Position numbers and translations under genes: made by a program. From Syngnathus acus (Eukaryota > Chordata > Actinopteri > Syngnathiformes > Syngnathidae): a stretch of DNA of 64,000 bases. Shown here piece by piece: positions 10,141-34,505 of the stretch. Location of the stretch: positions 7,835,693 to 7,899,692 of the forward strand of contig NC_051088.1 of assembly GCF_901709675.1 (NCBI RefSeq), given 5' to 3'. Numbering within the stretch: position 1 is the first letter of the stretch; each line of letters starts with the position of its first letter. Below the pieces are notes generated by a model that searched no databases, had not been told where the DNA came from, and saw nothing but the letters and a program-made list of their open reading frames with translations.

Positions 10141-13117
10141 TACGCCAGTATTGAATTCCAAATGCAGGAAGGGTACTGAAGCCGGTCAAAGAGGGAACGA
10201 TAATGGCTCGAGGTGAAAGAACAGCTTTTCATGTCTTATCTTACGTATATTGCAGCATGTCGCTAGTACAGCTCATTGGCTCGGCCATTAGCAGGAACAG
10301 GCCCCTCACTTTCCATCTGTGTTGTGTTCATTGATTATATCAGCCCGCTCGGTCACACTTCTGCCATTACAGAAGGGGTTCACTCCTTAAGCCATTACAT
10401 CATATATTAGTCTTTTCGTTTCATTGTACAACCTTGACTTGAGATACGAGATTTATTCATTCACACCGCACATGTAACCCAAAAAACTCATAGATCAAAT
10501 TATAGTTCCTTGTCGAAATGAAAGGAAATAGCATTAATCTGTTCAAGCATCCTAAAAAACATGCATGCTCTTCTCTTTCATTTTATTTTACTGTTGTTTG
10601 CCTGACCAATGACTAATCCAGAATAGTCTAAAAACACCAGGGAATGGTAGTAGTTACATTATCTTACTCACAGTTCTACGCTCCAGCCTTCCCATTTGGA
10701 TTTTGCATGTGCGTGTTCTTCCACTCTCATTCCAACATCTTACATGTTAAGTGAACTAGAGACTCCAGCTTACCTGTGATCCTAATAGGTAAGAGGGGTA
10801 GAGCTAATGCACTGATATTATCACCATTCAAGAGTCTACAGTATCTCAGATGGATTAGGCTTGTAGTTTACCTTTGACCCTAACGAATACAAGCACTGAT
10901 GAAAATGGATGTATATTGTAATCAAAGTAAAGTAACTGCTTAATGATGAGTCCAATTATGCAAAGTAATCAATATTGTAACACAATCATGTCTATTAAGT
11001 CAAGAAAGGCCAGCCAGGGGATAAGCAGAGTGACAAATCTCTACAAATCGCTCTACAAAGCTGTTATCCTGCAACAGAATGGTCTCCAACAGGTGTTTCC
11101 AGATGTGTTTGCTCTTGTTGTTTCTCTTATGAGCCAAAAGCTGTGAAGCAGAAAGTCCTGTCAGACTGGCATTGTTATGCTGAGCCAGAAGTCAGTCAGA
11201 AAGAGACTAAATCCCTGGGACTAGTATAGAACAATCTTCCAGAGACACTGAAATTGAAGAAGAAGCACACTGAGGTGGATCTGAGTCATTTTAAAAATAC
11301 ACAATGGACATACTGATTAGAACAAGAAACAACCCAAGGCTTTTGCATCCTTACACTATAAGTCATTAATTGATTATTTATTGCTGACTGGCTTGTTTCG
11401 ACACGGAAGATGATTTATTTGGCACTTGCAGAGTAGCAGTTTGAGCTACACAGTTGACTTGCTAGCTCTGAGGACCAAAGAAAGGATAACTATCAGCATC
11501 TCTGCTGAGTACAATGGATTGTGTTTAAATATTGATAGTAAACTACTCTGACTTATATTGTAGTGTGAAGGTTTGGAATTGTGTGAAAGAAGAAAAAGCG
11601 TTAACTGTGCTTCATACTTTGGTTGTGATATTCATTCATTCCAAATATGCCAAATGCCTCTCTCACTCTGTTGTATTGCAATTTGGTAAATTATTTTCTA
11701 AAACTGTGACATGTGACCATAATGGAGAAATGGTGTTTCCATTGAAGGCTCAACGGAATGAGGTTCCAATAGTAAGTACTGGAAACTACAAAAACTTCAT
11801 TTGGTGAAAACCCCTATCTGACCATGTGTTATTCAGTTTTTTGGAACACTTATTCAATAACATTGCTTGCCCATTTGGCTCAACAAGGCTGTGGGCTTCT
11901 GCTGGTTAAAAAAATTGTGAGCTGCCAACACTTTTTGAACAGGACAGAATTGGGACATGGGCATCTCACTGCAAAGCCATCAGCAGGCATATGGTTCAAA
12001 CAATACTTGAGCTAATTTCACATATGTGTTTATTCAGAGCAGTCTCTTCACTGTCCTTATTAAGCGATCGCGTCAGACGGCTGACTGTGTTTCCTCTTTA
12101 GGACTGGTCTTCCGACATGGCCTGGGCTTCATGACCACAGGCCCTGTTGTAAATTGGAAATGAATGACATGGCAGCTCTCCCAGCTCAGAGAAAACTAGG
12201 GGATGGCAAAGGAGGCAACCAATTAATATTTCAACAAAAAATCCTCTGTGGCCTGGGATTGACTGCCTCAACTGCTGCTGTTGTGTGCCTTTTCATTGTA
12301 TATCCCTATTAACAGAGAAAGTGTCAGTTCTCTCGCAACAGCTGCCATGAGAGAAGGAAGGTGCTTTCCAAATATGTTCATGGCAGGATCTAATTTAGAA
12401 TTGTCTACAGACATGGAGTTATGATACTAACTTCAAGTGAGTGACACAATTCAGATTTTCTGCTCTCTATATATAGTGACTCCATTCTGATTAAGTATGG
12501 AGAGGGGAAAAAACATGCATGATATATAACTTCCTTAGATATACCCTATCAATGCAAGCCTGACATCGGATTAGTGACTTATCCACTGTCATGTCCCCAA
12601 ACGACACAAATAATTTCATCGCAAAATTCTATTAATCTATGACGGAAAAAATAGGCCGTAGATTATTTTCACGTGTTATTTTTGTATATTGACCTTGAAT
12701 AAATCTAAATAATAAAAAATAATAGCTGACGGGGGCCAATGAATTAAAAAAAAAAAAAGAAAAATCAGTCTAGAATTCAGTGTTCATTCACAATGTACAT
12801 TTTAATATGTACTTTTGGAGGCACTCCACCCATCTCAAGGTGTTTTTATCTAGTCTAACTACTTTTCACATTTTCTCCAGGTTTTAGCTTCAGTGTAGTT
12901 AAGGTAAATGTAAGATAGAATATAGCTTGTGGCTTACCTCACTACAATTTTCAAGTAACTTGCAAGCACTGAAAATGTGCCACACGTCACTAAGCAGCTC
13001 TTTGGTGGATCAGATGATAAATGACAGAAGAAACATGACGTATGTATTGGCAATTGTTCTGTATTTCACTCCACATTGTATTATTTTAACAAACGATTGG
13101 CTGCTTAAATTGTGTGC
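10141..13117. other. intergenic stretch, no gene recognised
   Basis: No supported coding region. About 10672-10775 contains a very degraded SINE-like body (TTTTGCATGTGCGTGTTCTTCC). The rest is AT-rich with short frames only. Confidence 0.5.
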
Positions 13118-13183
13118 AGCCATCCATCCAAAGAAGCAGCGATTAGAAGACAATTAGTACACCCTGAATTGGTTGCCAGTACT
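13118..13183 (-). mobile_element. SINE-like 3' fragment, minus strand
   Basis: CCATCCATCC followed by TACACCCTGAATTGGTTGCC is the complement of the family's ...GGCAACC..TTCAGGGTG...GGATGGATGG end. Confidence 0.55.
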
Positions 13184-13287
13184 TATAAATCACTTTAGTA
13201 ATTTGTTGAAGCCAACCAATGCTTGTTGGTTGTTTTTTGTTGATGTTTGTCTTTTCCAACAAAAACACGAGATTCACTAATCATCGA

Positions 13288-13515
13288 TGCATCCGTTTTC
13301 TATAGCGCTTATCCTCAGTAGCGTGTGAGCCAATCATAGGGCACATAAAGACAAGCAAGCATTTAATGCTCACGTTCACACCAATGGACAATGTACAGTC
13401 TTCAATGAATTGACATGCATTTTGTTGGAGACAGGATGAGGGGCAAACAGTAAAAAAAAAAAAAAACGGCTGAGAATCAAACCTAGTACACTACAGTAAA
13501 TGTCAACCATTTGAA
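13288..13515 (-). mobile_element. SINE-like repeat, diverged copy, minus strand
   Basis: Read on the minus strand it has a B-box-like GGTTTGATTCTCAG, the CCTGTCTCCAACAAAATGCATG portion, TGTGCCCTATGATTGGCT and an AAGCGCTATAGAAAACGGATG end. An internal poly-A run (about 13451-13464, plus strand) and deletions separate it from the 9463-9808 copy. Confidence 0.6.
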
Positions 13516-14424
13516 TTCTTCACATCAGAATATTGCCTATTCAGCCGAGATGCTCCCAGGGCTGTCTTTAATGTATCTTAAAAAATATATATTTCTGTAT
13601 CATATGGGAAAATAAACTGGAGGGCTTTATTCATGTACGTAATCAGAAAAGCGCATGGAGAAACACAGAGGAAGCACTTGAAGGCACCATCACTCTCTTC
13701 ATGTGAACAGACAGATGAGCTTGTGAACGTCAATTTTTGTAACTTTTTTTTTTTTTTTTTTAAACCATGCGCACTGGAGTCGCAGGGTTTCGGTTTCCAT
13801 GCGATCCTCCTCTCACTCTATCTATGTAGGGCAGCCTGTGCATCAGCTGACATCCCCATCCTCCCACATGCCCACACAATCTTGTTAAAGCATGCAGTTA
13901 ATCTGAAGAGGAAAAGGCTTCTCTTTGCTACCAAGTCGTTCTTTCATCATGCCATTGTGTTTCTTTCATCACGTTGTCACAAAAGATTTCATGTTTGTCT
14001 TAAACCCAGGTGTCGGGATGACTTTTCCCTTCATCATGGCTCCCTATGGTGCCCCTTTTCCCCACCGGGAGTGTCACTTGGATCAAGACTTTGCGCGTCA
14101 GTTCAACATTTTTACCTCAAAACGCACTGGCACAAGTTGCCACTTAAAAAGACACAAAAAAAAGATCGCAAGAGCATTATGAGTGGCAGAAAAACAAGAA
14201 GCTCCCCGGCTTGATTACTACAGCTTGAAGGCGCACAGTTTGACCTAACTTTGGGTTATTATACAAAAAAATAAAAACATTTGTTGGGTTTTACAAAAGA
14301 ATAAATTGTGTTAGGCAAAACCACTTCCTGGGTCGGTCCAATTTTCAACCACAATTAGGTTGTTTGGAGCTGAAGCCTGAAAAAGGCAAACTACATATAC
14401 AGACAAGTATAAAGCATATGGCAC
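13516..14424. other. intergenic, long open frame judged spurious
   Basis: The longest open frame left of gabrd (13633-14214, plus, 193 codons) crosses a 19-nt poly-T run (13744-13762) translated as phenylalanines. It has no recognisable domain and no sign of splicing. I do not call a gene here. Confidence 0.5.
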
Positions 14425-14530
14425 AGCCCGGTGGACTAATGGTTAGCACATCATCGTCACAGATCTCACGTATGGGGTCTGATTGTCTGCTCCGTCCTTC
14501 CTGTTTGGAGTAGAGTCCAAGTCAAGCACA
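14425..14530 (+). mobile_element. SINE-like 5' fragment
   Basis: GCCCGGTGGACTAATGGTTAGC resembles the tRNA-like head of the family with an A-box-like segment. It is followed by a degraded B-box region and CCTTCCTGTTTGGAG. The 3' half is absent. Confidence 0.5.
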
Positions 14531-15990
14531 GCAACCTGACGGCATCTTTTTACTGTATGGTGCAGGGTTTATAAGTTCAATTAGATCCAAAGCGGCAATT
14601 TGAGTAAATACAGCAAGAAACTTAAAGTAACTCGGATTTATCTGAAAATTTAGTCCGAGAAAATATTTTCACTGATATATTGTTGTGGTTCAGATTGTTG
14701 AATGTGAATTTTCACAGTAAGAATGCATGAAAAAAATCTCTGCATGCTAATTAAAGGTCTAGCCGTTGTTTTTATGGAATAGACTAACGGGAATATTTTC
14801 TATTCAAGTTGGTGAATTTGCCGCCACTACATTTGGAAGCCCATTTTTAGTGTTCTTGAGGAAGCCGTTAGAAAACGGTGCTCACTCAATTTTGTTTTGA
14901 GGGGGAACATTCACTCATGTCTGCTTCTTTATTTCCTCCTACCTCATTGAGAGAATCGCTTCCTCCATCATTTTGCGTGTTGGGGTGAAGTGCAGCAATT
15001 TGATACAGAATGATGCGGGGCAGCAGCCGAGGGGCCGTGTGACAACTGACGACTCACGGCTGCTGCCGTTCTTCATACACACCCCGCGGAGGGAGAGAAG
15101 ACAGGTGTGAGTGCCATCCATAAACGTAGGAGGGCTACATCCAGACCCTCATTTGAAAGGAGAGGCATTGTCTGCTAAGAGGAGGCGGAAGGTTGTGCTG
15201 CAACCATTTATCCCCATGCAAGAGTGGCTCAAACACTTAGTATCTGTCCTTGTAGGCTCTTAGCCATCGCCTCCTGCTTTCTTTTATGAGCTGCAGAGGA
15301 ATTCTTCCAAAGCACATTTCATTCCAACCCTCAAAAAATAAAAAGAGAGCAAATCACAGCGAACTTGAATACCTCTCCCACATAATCGCAAGTGGGCCTT
15401 TTCAGACATCATAAAAATGCATGGAGCACTCAAATGGGCTGATCGGGCTCAGGGGAAATGAGAATCTTTAAAAATGAAGCAGACTTCATTCTCATAGCAC
15501 TTGTTACTCGGGCGTCTTCAGGCTGTTGATTACAATTCGTTGCCTGAAGGTGCTTAAATCTTTCAGCTGCAGTTGTCACATCACCGACACTTTCTTATGC
15601 TTTGTAGCAAGAGGCAGTTCAGGTTCAAACAGCTTTGCTCCCTTGATTCTAACTTCTCGCTTCTGATATGTTTAGTTGTCTTGGCAACACTGCCATCTCA
15701 TGGCGATGGAAATAACAACCTGCGCTCTCCAGCATTTTTCTTGAGCGTTCAACACCAATCTTATTGCGTGCCACTCAACAGATCCTAAAGTGATAACTGG
15801 GCTAAATAAACCGATGGATAATAAACCTTGGAGGTCTACACTTGATACATCTTGTTTTTATTATCATCTGTCCAATATAGCATGAAGGTAATGGGATAGT
15901 GTAAAGAGTTAGGTCTTAATATAATTTGTGAAGAAACTATGTTTGTGGTTGCTCAGCTTATACTATATTATACTATATATTATATCATAT
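14531..15990. other. intergenic stretch, no gene recognised
   Basis: Somewhat more GC-rich near 14950-15250, with short open frames on both strands, none resembling a known exon. This is where a downstream neighbour of gabrd might be sought, but no prkcz-like exon could be recognised. Confidence 0.45.
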
Positions 15991-16595
15991 TACCATATTG
16001 GCCCGAATATAAGACGGTGTTTTTTGCATTGAAATAAGACTGAAAAAGTGGGGGTCGTCTTACATTCGGGGTCTAGACATTATACCCATTCACAACGCTA
16101 GATGGCGCCAGATATCTTTAAAGCGAATGCTGAACTTAACTCCCCAGGCCAAAGCGAACCCCTGTCACGAAGAATAAAAATAAAAATAGCGGTAGCAGTT
16201 TGGATTATTTTATTTTCCTTATTCAGATTTGTTTCAAGAATACAGTTACAGTTAGACTTCACTTTGATGGTTAATGCAGTTATTGCAATTTTGTAGTTTT
16301 ATCACAGTAGATAGGTTTATTTACATTTCAAAAACCAGAAGCCATTCATTTATAAATGTGATTGCACTTTAGTTTGCATATTTAAATGTTCAGATATTAA
16401 GATGTGATAGACCGCCAAATAACATGCTTTTTCTCTCGAATATATTGTTATAATCATTTGTTTCAGATGCACTGTAATTATTTTCTGTATAAAAATTAAA
16501 TTTGGTGTTCAAAAAGTCTTTTTTCAAACTTGAGTCTTCAAAAAGAGGGGGTCGTCTTATAATCAGGGTCGTCTTATTTTCAGGCCAATACGGTA
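15991..16595. mobile_element. hAT-like MITE, about 605 bp
   Basis: The left terminus TACCATATTGGCCCGAATAT and the right terminus, complement TACCGTATTGGCCTGAAAAT, are imperfect inverted repeats. Each is followed internally by an AAGACG motif. Flanking 8-mers TATCATAT (15983-15990) and TATTATAT (16596-16603) differ at one position, compatible with an old 8-bp target duplication. There is no transposase frame. Confidence 0.6.
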
Positions 16596-17829
16596 TATTA
16601 TATTATTATAATGATACACTTTTGACACTTCTTAAATATCCAAAGCTGCCACATAAATTCCAACAGAGCTATTGAGAAAATAAACTCCAGAATACCGCAT
16701 GAAAGAAAGTAATAAAACCATCCTAGAAGAATGGAGATCATTTTTCCCCAGACCCCAATGTGCATTTATTCTTCTATTTAATAACACATTTCCGGCAATT
16801 AATCTGCCTGCTCGTTAATTCTGTTGCTAGGCCAAATGTGGCTGAGTGAGGGTGGAGGTTCAAGAAAGTAGTTTTGAGGTAGCACGCCTACCAATGACAC
16901 ATGTATCCCTTTGAAATTGTGGATCCTCTCTGAAAAATTCTTTTTAGTGTGCTCTTGCAACAGCTCCATGACCCAAATGGAGGAGAGGAGAACCATTGGG
17001 GAGACCCTAAAAGAGGAGGTTGATTTTGTAATTATCGCATGATTTCAACATTTGCCCAGAATACTTTGGAGGCAGTATAAGTCATTGTAAAAAATTAAGA
17101 AATAAATAAATCCAAGAGATGTCTTTATAAATGTCAAACACTAAGTATAACGTATTGGTTGCATTTAACAGCTTAAAAAAATTGTCTGTCATAACATTCG
17201 TTGGACAGAAACCAATATCAAGATCAACTTGTATTGTGGTCAGAAGAGGAACATAGATAAGAGAGGAGCAAATGATCTACATGATCCAAAGCAAACCACA
17301 TCATGTGTCAAAAACATAGCTTAATATTTAGCACATGGTCACGTATGCTAAATGAAAAGGCTCACTGCTGTGGATACGTGGTGTGACTGCTGGTAGTAAC
17401 ATTGTAAATGTCGGTCTGCTCACAAATGTTACGAAAATTATTAGACACTGCAACATAGTAGACTTAAAACTCTGAAGGGCAAGAGTCACGCAATACACAA
17501 TAGAGAGGTCCATTTTTCCCTCTGAAAGTATCCTCTTTCAGAGGGGCAATTATTCTCATCATAAATGCAAATCCCACTTGACAGTGCACAAAGCCTTTTG
17601 CATGAGGAGAGAACTTCAAAGTAATACTCGCAAAAAAAGCGGGAGGTCTGAAGAAAGCTTGTGCGTCGAAGAACGTTCAGCTTTTCGATGAGCAGGTGTG
17701 GGACACTAAACACTCATCCTTGAGAAGCTTGCATCATGGAGGTTAGCCTCGGTTTATTTTTACTCAAGACAAATCCCCTCGTTACCCCACACACACAAAA
17801 AAGTACAGTAAAAACAATTGTTGGTGAAC
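16596..17829. other. intergenic stretch, no gene recognised
   Basis: No supported gene or repeat. Confidence 0.5.
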
Positions 17830-18010
17830 AGTATTGCCAGTGACCTTAAAAATGTATTAAGTTACTTTACTGATGACTTGGTTCAAAAGTAACTTCATTT
17901 TTTATGATTATTTTACTTAAAAAGTAACTGAGTTAGATTACAAGTTAATTTAATTCTTAGACTCTGCTGAACATAATATTACATTACACAATAATTACTT
18001 ACTACATCCT
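17830..18010. repeat. candidate interspersed repeat with GTAACT/AGTTAC motifs
   Basis: Alternating AAAAGTAACTT, AAAAAGTAACTGAGTTA and AATTACTTACTA motifs are characteristic of a repeat type common in fish genomes. Boundaries and class are not visible. Confidence 0.35.
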
Positions 18011-18429
18011 GCTTAACATAAAATGATTTTGCCATTTAAGTGGGCGTGTATTGTTAAATTTAAAAACTGTTTTTATAGGAAAATGAAATATTTGACATAA
18101 ATATTTTAATTTAGAAGATTTATTTTCCATTTTTTTATAAATGTCATTTAGCATGAATGGTCTACTGGTTTTTAAGTAAAACAAATGAAAAGACAGCCTT
18201 TCTTTCCTGGACTTCACATAAATACATTAATACCCAATTTGGATTTTTGGGTTAGAGTTTTTTTTGTACTCGTTCATATAATGTGAACAGACATGAGGCA
18301 GCATGTGCGAGAAGAGCGTCACATATTTTGTTTCACATGAATAATAATTTTAGTTCTTCAGTGGTCACACAATCTTTTTTGACAGTTTTGTACAGGCACA
18401 CACACTGAGACCAGTGGCCAAAGAAGTCC

Positions 18430-19057
18430 TTTAATGGTGAGGAAAATGACAGAACTGGAGGGAGACCCTCCAGACATTTTCAAAACAAAAAATTTAATTT
18501 GGAAGGAAACCTGTGGCTCTCCACAACAAGGATAAGGTGCAAGAGGGCCTGATAGCTATGGCGATGAAAGAGAATAAGAGAGTTATCAGCCATGCAAAAT
18601 AGTGGGAACGCCTCATCTTGTTGTCCTTATTCGAGGAGTGCTACGATTACACATGGCCTACTTCAAACTCGAACTTACGGGTCTAAGCGAACAACAGTTT
18701 GCAGGATATACTGTGTGTGCGCGTGTGTGTGCATGCGTGCGTGCGTGTGTGTGTGTGTTCGGGGAAGGGTCACTACTGCAGGGTGATGCACTCATTAAGG
18801 CTGTCCAGGACCATGTGACCTTGCATACTTGCATTCCGTGTCTGTTTAGATTTGAAGGTCCCATCTGTCCTTCAGTCACATTTGCCATTTTCATTGGCTG
18901 AAACAAGTCATTCCCTCTAAAGTTTTTTTTCCTTTTCCCCGCAGCGTGTTTCAGCTGCATAAGACTGCCAACATTAATGTGGCACAGATCCAGCAGTATC
19001 GTATATATACAGTCCATCCTGGACAGAAGCCATCAGCATCCATGATTTTCTTCCCTT
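18430..19057 (-). other. gabrd: probable gabrd 3' untranslated region
   Basis: Sequence following the gabrd stop codon. An ATTAAA-type poly(A) signal candidate lies at 18430-18435 on the minus strand, but the true 3' end is unknown. A GT/CA-rich microsatellite (about 18711-18758) lies inside. Confidence 0.4.
18711..18758. repeat. imperfect GT microsatellite in gabrd 3' region
   Basis: TG/CG alternating tract of about 48 bp. On the gabrd sense strand it reads as a CA/CG-rich tract. Confidence 0.8.
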
Positions 19058-33056
<13,999 letters not shown>

Positions 33057-33360
33057 AATCTGTTGTTCTCGCCCTGCTTGACTTGGATTATTTCAGCCTT
33101 ATGTAATGTTGTGATATATGGACAAATCACCCCCATTAGATCATATGGTGTCTGGTTTTGCACCATTGCAATCCTGTAGCTCGCCGGATATTTATAAATG
33201 ACGAATCAAGATGCAACAAAGCTGAGTGGGCAAATAAGTCATCCTTATACGCTCTTTGAATTTTCATTTTATTCAGATTGTCTCCATCACCACTCTGTAA
33301 GCAATTGGATTGAAATTGCATTTAAATTCGATTATATTGTTTGCATGTCTATCGTACAGT

Positions 33361-33620
33361 TGAACGGTTCTGGGTTTGAGGCCCTCCTGGATGCAGCTTG
33401 CATGGCCGACTCCAGCTTCCTCCCACATTCAGAAAACATCCATGTTAGGGGGATAGGAGACCCTTAAACTGTCCACATTTGTGAAGATGCGTGTTTGTCT
33501 TGATGCACATGATGACAGGCTGGCGACCAGGCTACTGCGTAATGTGCGACATACAGTCAGGCTCAACTCACCCACAACTCTAATGAGGACAAGCAATATA
33601 GAAAACACATGGATGGATGG
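33361..33620 (+). mobile_element. SINE-like repeat, diverged copy in the divergent intergenic region
   Basis: A degraded B-box region (GGTTCTGGGTTTGAGGCCC), then TTCCTCCCACATTCAGAAAAC, CAGGCTGGCGACCAGGC and an ACACATGGATGGATGG tail match the family in order. Confidence 0.6.
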
Positions 33621-33939
33621 CAGTGACACTGTTAAATGAAAAAAACTGTACAGCTTCAATGCTGATCAGCTAGAATGCGCTGTCAATGTCTTTTTTTCCA
33701 GTAGAGCTTCATCTGATAGTGACAGTATCTGGCATGTGTAACAAAAGATTTTGCATAGCTCACAGATTTCTCATTCTTTCTGAACCAGTCCAGACATTTT
33801 CTGCTGAATGTGGTTATAGAAATATCAGCTATGGCACTGCAGAATGACATTGGGAGTGTTAGGGTGGCATTTCTGTATTAAAATTTATAACTATTTTAGA
33901 TGGAACTATATGTTCTGAACTATGGTCAGGTCTGGGCTT

Positions 33940-34095
33940 GGTGTGTGGAGGCAGCTTCCTGAAATTGTGTCCGATCCAGCCCCTTTTTCTTCTCAGTATC
34001 TGCATGGCCACTGGCTCCTGCCTCACTCTCCCACAAGTCTTCATTCTAGATTGTGTCCTGCCATTTGATTTTGTAGCGACGCAGATGTGTGTCAA
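33940..34095 (-). mobile_element. RTE-type LINE protein fragment
   Basis: The minus strand reads RMKTCGRVRQEPVAMQILRR then KRGWIGHNFRKLPP. This resembles the C-terminal R-K-W-x-W-I-G-H-x-L-R-K region found in fish retrotransposon reverse-transcriptase proteins. Short and isolated. Confidence 0.5.
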
Positions 34096-34408
34096 AGAAT
34101 ATCTGAATCTTTTGCTGCATCTGCGTTGTGTTGCATTGCCTTATTAAGTACTTGAATTATCCATCCATCTTTGCATCTTCAATATCGCGTACATGTTCTC
34201 ATTAGGGTGGCTGGTGCACTCCTGGATAAACCACACTGTGCTGTCTCAATTCTAAAAGACATAAAATGCGTGACAGTTTGATTAAACTGGATAAAATACA
34301 AGGAGCCGCCACCAAATCAAAGTGAAAACATTTTAAACTATATGTCATGAACATCATAAAGCTACTGTCATTGTTTAGCTGTAATGCAATTTTGCCGACT
34401 GTCGTCCT

Positions 34409-34415
34409 TGTTTAC
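34409..34415 (+). promoter_or_regulatory. cfap74: FOX-family binding site candidate (TGTTTAC)
   Basis: TGTTTAC is the forkhead core used by FOXJ1 among others. It lies 73 bp upstream of the cfap74 ATG and 13 bp before an X-box-like motif. The motif is seen; the function is inferred. Confidence 0.45.
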
Positions 34416-34428
34416 TTCCGCTTCCCGT

Positions 34429-34441
34429 GTTACTTGGAAAC
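34429..34441 (+). promoter_or_regulatory. cfap74: RFX X-box-like motif
   Basis: GTTACTTGGAAAC reads as an imperfect inverted repeat of RFX half-sites (GTNRCC, 1-nt spacer, RGYAAC) with one mismatch in each half. It lies 47 bp upstream of the cfap74 ATG, the usual position for X-boxes of ciliary genes. Confidence 0.5.
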
Positions 34442-34487
34442 CACCAAACAGGGCAAAAAAAGTGAAGAGCGACGATAAGTCAAAAGA

Positions 34488-34505
34488 ATGGACAAGTCGA
34501 GCGAG
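34488..34505 (+). CDS. cfap74: cfap74 exon 1 (start)
   Basis: Codes for only six residues, MDKSSE. Donor GAG/GTAACT, phase 0. Confidence 0.8.

Noticed and set aside
13633-14214. 193-codon plus-strand open frame, the longest left of gabrd
   Set aside because: It crosses a poly-T run, has no domain or family resemblance and no splice context. Chance frame.
18592-18901. Plus-strand frames across the GT-rich tract
   Set aside because: They overlap the gabrd 3'UTR on the opposite strand and consist largely of microsatellite translation.
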